This document shows, in pieces, positions 28,901-38,020 of a stretch of 64,000 nt of DNA. The stretch is from Hypomesus transpacificus (lineage: Eukaryota; Chordata; Actinopteri; Osmeriformes; Osmeridae). Where the stretch lies: NCBI RefSeq assembly GCF_021917145.1, contig NW_025813709.1:124001-188000 (forward strand). Reading direction: 5' to 3'. The translations under genes were made by a program, and so were the position numbers. The notes beneath the pieces are model-generated. The model had not been told where the DNA came from. It saw nothing but the letters and a program-made list of their open reading frames with translations, and did not search any database. Numbering within the stretch: position 1 is the first letter of the stretch; each line of letters begins with the position of its first letter.

Positions 28901-29333
28901 CCACGCTTCACTTTCGTGTTTGTTTAGAAAGATGTACTGGGTGTATATTATTATCATTTTGTATTCATATCGGCACATCAAGCCTAAATCACAGTTTAGT
29001 ACCCCAAAAACCCAGTTGAAAACCCTTCCATTTACCTCTCCGTCGCCCCCCAGTGGCGCGGAGGACAAACATGGCTACATCTGGGACCGCCACTACAACA
29101 TCTGCCTGGCGCGCCTGCAGCACGATGACGTGGTGAACTCTGTGGCCTTCAGCCCGGCCGACCAGGAGCTGCTGCTGTCTGCCAGCGATGACTCCACCAT
29201 CAAGGTGTGGCGCTCCCCTCGCATGGTGCGCCTGGCACAGACCCCCGCACACCCCCCGAGGCCCCGGAACCTGCTCTCCTGGCTGGGCCGCCATGGCAGC
29301 AGCCAGGCCAACGGGAAGCCTGGACCCAGTTAG
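22939..29333 (+). CDS. fbxw5: F-box/WD repeat-containing protein 5
   Basis: Nine coding exons in phase: 22939-23158, 23456-23613, 24036-24219, 25139-25287, 25446-25733, 25945-26119, 26794-26941, 28676-28888, 29054-29333; 604 residues against 566 in human. The F-box spans about residues 17-62 (LPDSLVLEIFLHL to DEFLWRELF). WD repeats follow, one at about 91-128 (HDQVLHLAFSHRGHRF, CTVKLWD) and one in the last exon (DDVVNSVAFSPADQELLL, STIKVWRSPR). It is the substrate receptor of an SCF ubiquitin ligase and also joins DDB1-CUL4; known targets include SAS6 and EPS8 (general knowledge). Oddities: a 33-bp in-frame duplication repeats EPALPDSLVL near the start, an acidic EEEEEEE run lies in exon 5, the stop codon lies inside a minisatellite, and an out-of-frame ATG at 22931 precedes the start. 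Confidence 0.96.
23140..23345. repeat. Degenerate repeat at the FBXW5 exon 1 donor
   Basis: Irregular copies of acacctagaacccag. One copy near 23219-23240 repeats the exon end plus donor, cccagacacccaggtacct, almost exactly. Confidence 0.7.
23614..23832. repeat. Minisatellite starting at the FBXW5 exon 2 donor
   Basis: About five copies of a unit near 40 bp containing cagcctccctgctctctata and cagtgttatatacccac. It starts a few bases after the donor AAG|gtccgc. Confidence 0.85.
24499..25047. repeat. 45-bp minisatellite in FBXW5 intron 3
   Basis: About twelve copies of a 45-bp unit containing gctctgggtcctgactgtga and acatgctagcagtagccagc. Because 45 is divisible by three, both strands stay open over 600 bp, producing periodic frames (222 and 256 residues) that are not genes. 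Confidence 0.95.
26085..26690. repeat. 35-bp minisatellite carrying the FBXW5 exon 6 end and donor
   Basis: About seventeen copies of a 35-bp unit. The first copy spans the real exon-intron border: exon end cctcacctactctcctcacc, then agatag|gtagaccag. Each later copy repeats both exon tail and GT donor. Confidence 0.93.
26937..27342. repeat. 19-bp minisatellite starting at the FBXW5 exon 7 donor
   Basis: About 21 copies of the 19-bp unit gtacagtagacctggacag. The first copy is the donor itself (ACAG|gtacagtaac). Each copy presents cag|gtaca, a usable 5' splice-site sequence. Confidence 0.95.
27511..28207 (-). mobile_element. Internally deleted hAT-like DNA transposon with BED finger
   Basis: Inverted ends agtggtgggca (27511) and its complement (ending 28206) bracket about 700 bp. 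The minus-strand frame 27978-27733 encodes MDAAMKPPGLLQGK and a BED-type zinc finger, CTLCYTE then YHLNAKHP, typical of hAT transposase N-termini. The catalytic part is missing. Flanks ttatcata and ttgtcata are a possible imperfect 8-bp target duplication. Sits in FBXW5 intron 7. Confidence 0.65.
28246..28430 (+). repeat. tRNA-Leu-like SINE, full length
   Basis: A box cagatggctgagcggttagg, B box GGTTCAATACC, body ttgggcaaggcacttcag and tail ggataagagcgtctgctaaa. Lies in FBXW5 intron 7, just after the hAT remnant. Confidence 0.9.
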
Positions 29334-29925
29334 ACCAGACTGAGAGGGGGAGGAGAGAGAGAGGGGGCCTGGACCCAGTTAGACCAGACTGAGAGGGGAG
29401 CCTGGACCCAGTTAGACCAGACTGAGAAGGGGGCCTGGACCCAGTTAGACCAGACTGAGAAGGGGGCCTGGACCCAGTTAGACCAGACTGAGAGGGGGGC
29501 CTGGACCCAGTTAGACCAGACTGAGAAGGGGGCCTGGACCCAGTTAGACCAGACTGAGAGGGGAGCCTGGACCCAGTTAGACCAGACTGAGAAGGGGGCC
29601 TGGACCCAGTTAGACCAGACTGAGAAGGGGGCCTGGACCCAGTTAGACCAGACTGAGAGGGGGGCCTGGACCCAGTTAGACCAGACTGAGAAGGGGGCCT
29701 GGACCCAGTTAGACCAGACTGAGAGGGGGGCCTGGACCCAGTTAGACCAGACTGAGAGGGGGGCCTGGACCCAGTTAGACCAGACTGAGAAGGGGGCCTG
29801 GACCCAGTTAGACCAGACTGAGAAGGGGGCCTGGACCCAGTTAGACCAGACTGAGAAGGGGGCCTGGACCCAGTTAGACTAGACTGAGAGGGGGGCCTGG
29901 ACCCAGTTAGACCAGACTGAGGGGG
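29313..29925. repeat. 33-bp minisatellite that contains the FBXW5 stop codon
   Basis: About eighteen copies of a 33-bp unit, gcctggacccagttagacca then gactgagaagggg. The first copy encodes the last residues (PGPS) and the TAG stop at 29331-29333. The rest lies in the 3' UTR. Confidence 0.95.
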
Positions 29926-31159
29926 CAGGAGAGAGAGAGGGAGGGAGGGAAAGAGGAAATGGAGAGGAGGAAGGGAGGGAGAGAGGAAGAGTGAGGGAGG
30001 AGGGATAGAGAAGATGGAAAAGGGAGGTAGGTGGGTTAGATAAGATAGAGAGGAGGGAGAGGGAAAGAGAAAGAGTTGCTTCTGTCATTCTGTCAATGGG
30101 AATACCTGGACCAAGTTAAATGGTGCAGGTTGGAGCGTGGAGGAAGGGGGCGGGGGGGGATTCAGACAGGGACAGAGAGACAGACAGAGGGAGAGACAGA
30201 CAGAGGGAGACAGGGACAGGTGCTTCTCTCACGTGGGTGACACACTCCAGGAGTGATGGTGTTGTGGTCACCAAGTGCCCAGTTTCAGCTACAACTCTTA
30301 TGACTGTGGGTGACTCAGCATCAGGGAGGACATGAGATGTAATTACCCTGTTAGAGACACACGGGGGCGCTGTTGCTACACAGTCCTGCTGTTCTCCAGA
30401 CTGGCTGAAGAGGGCAGAGAGCTGTCTAGGTCTGACACGTGTTCATACACAGTGTGTACCATGAACTGACTAGGATGCCCTGGACCCAAGAAGAAGACAT
30501 AATGATACGTAATGTGTTCATTTCAAGGACAGTTAAAGAGCCGTGTACAGTAACATATATCACCTTATTTCTTGTGTGTTTTTGTTTTAAGGCTTTCAAA
30601 CCACACATGCACGTAAGCACCAGTGTTTACAGTGAGTCTTATTTGATGTTGTTTTTATATGTTAGAATGTGTTTGTGGGTCGGTGAGGTCATGATGGGAG
30701 AGGTCAGACTGGTCTCTCAGAGAACATCGATCCTTTTCACTTTGTTTCACATCACAGCGTTCTGTCTGGGAGAGACAGATTAAACTGCCATGTTTGTCTG
30801 ATTCATATTAAACTGGTTTGTCTTAAATACCCAGAACTATGTTCGGTTTTAAGTGGTTTCATTGCCCTTCGTCTGAATATTCCTAAAGTGAAACTAATAA
30901 ATGTATGAACTGTGCTGCAGTTTGCCCGTTATTGTTGTTGTCAAGGTTACATTAACATTATGTAGGACTGTGACTTCCTGCAAGTTAGTGTACAAAGACA
31001 ATCTTTCCATTGTTACATCACAAACAAGCTGATAGTCCAGAAAACTGGTAACCTTGGTGCTTTTGAGGAACCGCACGGGAAAACAATGATTTGCAAACGA
31101 TGTGTTTAATTCCATGTGTTGCATCAGTTTCTCACATAAATCGTACATATTCTCATGAT
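29926..31159. other. FBXW5 3' UTR and intergenic region
   Basis: A GA-rich stretch to about 30230, then mixed sequence. The first AATAAA I noticed is at 30896-30901, a possible though distant 3' end for FBXW5. No other gene seen. Confidence 0.4.
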
Positions 31160-31212
31160 AAGGCTTTGGTTACGTATCCACGAAGGACAATCATTGTGTC
31201 AACAAGTCTTAA

Positions 31213-31990
31213 AGGTCCTGTAAAGTAAATTCCGTGTTTTGCTTCATTAAAGTACATTATAAACATGTGAAATAAGTTCCTGAAAGCATATGCAAAGTGC
31301 TAAAACTTTGTTGCACTGAAATGTGGAGTTAGACCGAAGAACATTTTCTCTTCTGTTTTCAGATCAGGTTTTAATGTGTGGGGGGGGGGGTGGTACGTGC
31401 TGGTTGAGGTGCGTGTGGATAGCATACGGGGGGGGGGGGGGGGGATCCACCTCCCGGAAATAAGTCTCTGCAGGTTGGGATGTCTGTATCACTGCTATGA
31501 GTGCAAACCGCTAACTTTATATTAGGCTACTCGGTGTAGAATGATGGTATTTTGGTGAAATAGTAGCTAATGTGCTAGAAGTAGTTGGAGAGCTCAATGA
31601 CTGCTGTCTCTGCTGTAAATGTTTACTCCTGTGTTACAGCTCAGGGGAATATTTCATGCATCTGTATGTTTCACTCATTGAACAAATACATTGTAATTCT
31701 ATACTGTTTTGTTCGGCTTGACGTAGCGTCCTTTATCTGTGTCGTAGGTAGCTTACTTGAGAGAGGCGGCGCCTTCCAGCGAGAGGGCTGAGCTTCAGCT
31801 CCTTCAGGCGACACGTCCCCCCCCTTGCTTGAACAGAGAAGACTGCTGATTTTCTTACGATTTCATTTCCTAATTTAACATACTTGTTGGTGGGTTTTTT
31901 GTCATTCGAATTTGGATGTGTAGTTAATAACACATTATTCTGTGGTGTGGTGAACTTGAAATGTGTTTTTAATTCCACTTTACAGGATCT
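31213..31990. mobile_element. TTAA-flanked MITE, 778 bp
   Basis: Both ends carry TTAA (31209-31212 and 31991-31994). Terminal inverted repeats are aggtcctgtaaagtaaattc on the left and agatcctgtaaagtggaatt on the right (read inward). The duplicated block at about 33118 reads aagtcttaagtatt, which is the empty site with a single TTAA. No transposase is encoded. TTAA targeting is typical of piggyBac-type elements. Confidence 0.85.
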
Positions 31991-32341
31991 TTAAGTATTA
32001 CCAATAAGGCTGTAGGAAGATACATTTACAGTTAACTTTTATTCAGAAACCGGATCTTGACATCTTTTAACGTCTTAGTTATCAGAGATGTCCAGACATT
32101 TATTTCTGACCACTGGTGGTTCAAAGATATCTCACAACTTAAACTGAATATCATTACAACAACGCCCATCTTACTGACTCATTTCATGCAGCAACTTGTG
32201 ATATTAAAATGATTCTCTGGTAGACATCCATAAATGCTTTCCATTCATGGCCTTCTACACACAGTTTGATAATTATAAAAATAAAGGGATTAATTCAAAG
32301 TGAGTAATTAAATATTGTTTGTCCTGTATTTGCTGGGACAG

Positions 32342-33073
32342 TTACTTGAGTTCTCTCAGTGCTGATTCTAGGGTGATCTGTCGCCAGCTTTGAGGAATAT
32401 CACCTTTGCCAGCAAATCTTTTATTTAATTTCTTCTCCCAATCTGACTGAAATGTACAAATGAACCATTTCCAGTAACTCTGATTGCTATCATCTTTAGT
32501 GATTTTCCATTCATTGTATGGTTTACCAGCATCCCTGTATTTCTTGTAGGCAGTGGAACCAAAGGAAGCATCACTGTCTATTGATGTGGTACAGAATTCA
32601 ATGGCAAAATTATTTGTGTCTTTCCAAGACCTGCCACATATAGCTTCAGGGCGATGAAACTTAACACTGTGTTCGCCCTCATGGTTTGGGATGGTGTTTG
32701 TGCAGATGGCTTTACAGAATGGGCACTGGGCCCAACATCCATTGTGATGATCTAACAAATGCTCAGTGGCTTGGTTTTTCAAAGCTGGTAAAGACTCTTT
32801 TACTGAATTCTGCTTTTCTTGTTGTTCCATCTTCATCACAATCTCATTAAGACATTTAGCCATCATGTCTTTGAGTTCTGTCAGGTTTTGAATATCTTCA
32901 TTTTCAATGGTTTTCAGACCCTCTCTTTTTATCACCATGTGTGTTCCAAGTTTCTTACAGAAACTTTCAAGCCATGTTTTGGCATCGCCACGTTGTATAA
33001 CCACTTCTGATGTTACATCTGTATTCACTTCTAAAATCGTACTTTTCAGGGAATTTAAGTTTTCAGTAAGCAA
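32342..33073 (-). pseudogene. GVIN / very large interferon-inducible GTPase, C-terminal fragment
   Basis: An uninterrupted frame of 243 residues resembling the C-terminal end of teleost GVIN-like proteins: a helical segment, a Cys/His cluster (CWAQCPFCKAIC, then HEGEHSVKFHRPEAICG), then YKKYRDAGKPYNEW, YWKWFICTFQSDW and ITLESALRELK. Family members are usually over 1500 residues with a GTPase domain on one giant exon; upstream of 33073 the frame stops and only the duplicated 3' flank is present. It is therefore a truncated copy. The absence of stops suggests it is young, or the end of a gene whose front was replaced. Confidence 0.72.
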
Positions 33074-34134
33074 TGTTCATCCAGGGAGGACAATCATTGT
33101 GTCAAGTCAATAAGTCTTAAGTATTACCAATAAGGCTGTAGGAAGTTAAACCATACAAGGCTCTCCTTTCAGCAAGCTGCATATTCAGTGTCAATTAACA
33201 CAGAGGAAGACAACTGTAACTGTGCGCCATTTAGAAATAAAAAGGTTAGGCCTATATAAAACTAAATCACAATTGTGTTTTTTTAAATGGAACACAACTT
33301 TCTTTGAAAACAGAGTAACTATTGTTTGGATTGTTTTTGTTGTTTTTTGTTGTTTTGTTTTTGTTATTGTATTGTTTGGATATAAGATAATATAACAGTA
33401 GCATAAGCTAAGCTGATAGCATATTCCTACATGTGTGACCAACATATAATATTCATACAAAATGGCCGACATCATCTCTGTCTTTTGACGTTTATCCTCA
33501 TAAATATAAACTATGTAATATAATATCATCTTTCTGTGGTCGGATTCCCTTCTCTGAGACTTCAAGGTATGTTGTTCAGAGCAAACACATGTCTCTACAT
33601 TTAGTTATAGGTTCACTTTTTGTTCCAAATCCAAACATTGACATGGTATTCATTTAGCAGACACTAATCCAAAGCTATAGCCTATAGGCTACATAGTTTA
33701 TATTGAAAGTAGGCCTAGGCCTACACCAGAAGATCAAGGATCAGAAGTGCTGAGTTCAAACATTATTTAGGTGATCAGAGTCAAGGACTGATCTGTATTT
33801 ACCAGGAAGAGTTAATCCACAGTGCAAAAATATTGATTTATCAATAACCATGGAACAATAACATCTTAATTATAATGTTACATGGTGACCCCAGGCTGCC
33901 TACAGTGTTCCTATATGTCACATTAAAGACAGCTTAAATCATGAACAGCTAGCTTGTGCTAGTCATTTATTCAACAACCTTGACATCTCTTCATGTTTTC
34001 CTAGTTAACAGAGATGTCCAGACATTTGTTTCTGACCACTCGAAAAAGTAATCTCACAATTTAAACTGAATATCATCAACAACAACAATATCCATCTTAC
34101 TGACTCATTTCATGCCATAAACTGTGATCACTGT

Positions 34135-34625
34135 TCATCCTGTACTCAGACATGCACCATCCCTGCACTGTACTCAGACATGCCCCCCCCCCCCACGTGC
34201 ACCATCCCTGCACTGTACTCAGACATGCACCATCCCTGCACTGTACTCAGACATGCACCATCCCTGCACTGCACTCAGACATGCCCCCCCCCCACGTGCA
34301 CCATCCCTGCACTGTACTCAGACATGCACCATCCCTGCACTGTACTCAGACATGCACCATCCCTGCACTGTACTCAGACATGCACCATCCCTGCACTGTA
34401 CTCAGACATGCACCATCCCTGCACTGTACTCAGACATGCACCATCCCTGCACTGTACTCAGACATGCACCATCCCTGCACTACACTCAGACATGCCCCCC
34501 CCCCCCACGTGCACCATCCCTGCACTGTACTCAGACATGCACCATCCCTGCACTGTACTCAGACATGCACCATCCCTGCACTGTACTCAGACATGCACCA
34601 TCCCTGCACTGTACTCAGACATGCA
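34135..34625. repeat. 28-bp minisatellite with C-runs, left array
   Basis: About sixteen copies of catgcaccatccctgcactg plus tactcaga, three of which carry a C-run and acgtg. Long open frames on both strands are by-products. Confidence 0.93.
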
Positions 34626-34689
34626 TTTATTCATTTAGCAGACGCTTTTATCCAAAGCGCAAAACAAGTTCCTTTGTTATACACAGTCG

Positions 34690-35165
34690 AATGTAAGAAA
34701 CTGAGGCTCTGTGGTATGGTTAACTCTGCAGAAGGGACACTCAGATTGTCTTACGGTATTTATGGTGTTGTTTTATGATACCTAACTAAGATCCAGAGGG
34801 TCTTAGTTGGGTCTGGGGGTTGGGGAGATGGTTATCAGTTGAGTGAGCTGACCTAACCTTTTGGCCAAGGAGATGGCCAAGTCTCTAGAACCGTGGGACA
34901 CTTGTCATGTAAAACTGTCACTGAGCAGTGCTGACCAATCACAGAGACCGCTTTATTGATGGATTGACCATCAGAAGAATCATTCGTTCTAAGTTTATAT
35001 AAGGCAGGGTTTTAGGGTTGTTCTTCATCACTCTTACGAACGATCTGTGTGGATGGCACCTCCTTCGTTAATGACTGATCAGCAAAGCTTTGTTTACTCT
35101 TAAGTTTGCGCAAACTAAATAAATTATATTGAAACCACATATTTTGCCTATTCAGATCTACACAG
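34690..35165 (+). mobile_element. Possible solo LTR
   Basis: Between the two related minisatellite arrays lies a segment with a TATA box (tttatataagg, about 34996) and an AATAAA at 35118-35123, about 120 bp apart, as in an LTR with U3, R and U5. Ends could be TG...CA (tgtaag...ctaca), but I found no target duplication and no internal genes. A SINE-tail fragment sits at 34622-34660. Confidence 0.3.
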
Positions 35166-35196
35166 TGCCACTTGAATTCTGCCTTTACACCCCCCA

Positions 35197-35745
35197 CATG
35201 CACCATCCCTGCACTGCACTCAGACATGCCCCCCCCCCACATGCACCATCCCTGCACTGCACTCAGACATGCCCCCCCCCCACATGCACCATCCCTGCAC
35301 TGCACTCAGACATGCCCCCCCCCCTCATGCACCATCCCTGCACTGCACTCAGACATGCCCTCCCCCATGCACCATCCCTGCACTGCACTCAGACATGCCC
35401 CCCCCCCCCCATGCACCATCCCTGCACTGCACTCAGACATGCCCCCCCCCCACATGCACCATCCCTGCACTGCACTCAGACATGCCCCCCCCCCCCATGC
35501 ACCATCCCTGCACTGCACTCAGACATGCCCCCCCCCCCATGCACCATCCCTGCACTGCACTCAGACATGCGGCCCCCCCCTCCATGCACCATCCCTGCAC
35601 TGCACTCAGACATGCCCCCCCCCATGCACCATCCCTGCACTGCACTCAGACATGCCCCCCCCCCACATGCACCATCCCTGCACTGCACTCAGACATGCCC
35701 CCCCCCCCCTCATGCACCATCCCTGCACTGCACTCAGACATCCAT
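35197..35745. repeat. 42-bp minisatellite with C-runs, right array
   Basis: About thirteen copies of catgcaccatccctgcactg plus cactcagacatgcccccccc, with variable C-run length. Same core as the left array at 34135-34625. Confidence 0.93.
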
Positions 35746-36224
35746 CATCCATAGTAATGTCCTCCTTCCTGACAGACTTTCATGCAACATTGACAACATT
35801 CAATAAATTAAACTTGTATTCCTACTGTTTAATGTTAAAAATGAATAAAGCTGCCATAAAGGAAATCCCTGATGAGCACTGTGCATAGAATCACCAAGTC
35901 AACATACCATATATGTTTTTTAATAATGATCGTAAGCAACTAGTATAACAAGTATAATGTAACGAAAGACATGATAAAACATTCACACATCAATAGAGCC
36001 AAATCATATTCACAAGAAAGATTTATACAGGTGTATACAACAAGATGTCTAAATAAAACATTTTGCTGCATTACAAGTTATCATCTTATACACCCAAGCT
36101 ATGTCAAAGTACTATAGATAATAATAGATTAGAACAAATCAAGATGGAAAGATATGGTAAAATAACTTTATATATAGTTATGTATAGGCTATTTATATAT
36201 ATATATATATATAAAGCCACTCAG

Positions 36225-36289
<65 letters not shown>

Positions 36290-38020
36290 CTACTTATAGT
36301 GAGTTTTGTTACAAGTGTTAGCTACTTATTAACTTATTACACAAATAGGCTGCATTAATATTCATCATCATAATAATAATAATATTTAGCTAGTTATAAT
36401 ATATTAATCATATGACCACCTCCACACACCTGTATGTGTGTATTATATACACATAGTTGTATAATTGGGTATGTATGCTTCAGTCATATTTACTTGTTTA
36501 TTTAGCCGGCTAATAGCATGGTTACTGTAGCACTAACTAGCCTACAGTACAGTAGTCAAAGGAAACTATTAGACTACTTGAGACTATGTAACGCTAATGC
36601 TGGCCAATGCTACTCAAGATACACTCTAAAGTACCCAGGTAGGAGAGTTGGGATGAATATGAGAGTCGAGACACATTGACAGACTTTACCAGAGCCTTTG
36701 CGTTTTGTTTGTTTCAAGGAACGACAGTTAGCCTAGCTAGCTCGTTCGCTTTGAGCAAATTTCAGGTTACGTTCCTATGGGTGATGGGTTGCAGTTTGTC
36801 GAAATAACAACTTCCGCGTTGAGACGACGGCGTTGTCTCAACATCGACATATTCAACCTGTACTGTAGCCTCACGGATACCAGGGTACCTAGGCAGCCTT
36901 GCCACAGGGCGAGCCCAGGAACCATCCCTCATCCACCGAATGGACGCAAGGCTACAGCGTGATCATTCAACATCTTTGCTGATCTCATGTCTGTTATGAG
37001 GAGGTGCACAGGCGGGTTAGGTAGCCTACATCATGCCTCGTTCTCTTGTTCTAGAGCCAGTAAGATTCTTGAGGGACTCGAGACTACATTCTGTACGTTA
37101 ACAACCCTCGGCTTTAGAGTGAAGTTGGAAGCCGACGGTTATTTGATGTTGAAGTCAGATGGTCTGACTTCAACAGCTGATGTTTGTTTTTATGAGGTGG
37201 GGCTAAATGTGTTTGATTGGAGAAGCCCCACACTCAACCTTCCTCCTTTTCCGGGCTAAGGACCGGCTATCTATTTTAGCTGCAGTAATAACTCCTTTAC
37301 ATATTATCTACTTTAAATGATTTGAGACTCAATCACCATTTAAACCTTCATCTTCGTCACTGTTCATCTTGGTTTCTTTCTCCCTCTTTTCTGTTTGTTC
37401 GTTCCAACCCCAGCTACCGAACTTTCTACATATGGTACTTCCTTCTCTCCTACCTCCATTCCATCGATCCTACTAACTTCCCACATTCCTTTTAGCGCAT
37501 GTCTCTTACAAACAGCCTCAAGAAAAAAATCATATGTTTATCGTTCAGCCACCACATAGCTGTTGTTTTGAGGCTGAAGTCACTGCAGTAGAAATTAGTG
37601 ACAGGTGTCACACTTACAACCATCAAGTCATTTTATATTTAATCTAGGCGGAGTTAAAACATAAGAATTCCTCACACTGTCACAGTGCTGGTCTCACTAA
37701 GTCTCTAGGGATAATAAAGATACAAGTTCATGGACTTCCTGTTTGTGGTAATGAACTTCAGGCTTGACCTGGTAGTGAATCCTAATGGTAAACGGTTGTT
37801 ATTAATGAGGGGTTTGTTGATGCGATACCCCCAACTGCCTCGACAACATCCTGAACATTCTTGGAGCTGACACTGGAGACTGTCGCGCCACGCCAACTTC
37901 ACAAAGTCCCTTTAGCCGGATAAATAAACCATATAATTGATATCTAATAATAACATCAATAATGTAATAATAAGAATAATTATTTAATTGTTGGATCTGT
38001 TATCTCCATAGACTCCGCGC
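35746..38020. other. Intergenic region between FBXW5 side and TRAF2
   Basis: Contains an (AT)n microsatellite at 36195-36290 and otherwise AT-rich DNA. A more GC-balanced patch at 36770-37260 has open frames of 61 and 90 residues that I do not recognise. The part just before 38021 is probably the TRAF2 3' UTR. Confidence 0.4.

Larger units (their letters stand above)
31160..34120 (-). repeat. Duplicated 3' flank of GVIN-like fragments
   Basis: Two blocks of matching sequence lie about 1.9 kb apart: 31175-32165 (without the MITE) and 33080-34115. Shared words include gacaatcattgtgtcaa, agtattaccaataaggctgt, gagatgtccagacattt and ccatcttactgactcatttc, in the same order. The GVIN C-terminal frame lies between them. 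Confidence 0.7.

Noticed and set aside
34124..35888. His/Cys/Pro-rich open frames up to 238 residues
   Set aside because: Periodic products of the 28-42 bp minisatellites with C-runs; several frames and both strands are open at once.
36777..37259. Possible gene in a GC-balanced patch (frames of 61 and 90 residues)
   Set aside because: No recognisable domain, start context or splice continuity; left as unexplained intergenic sequence.
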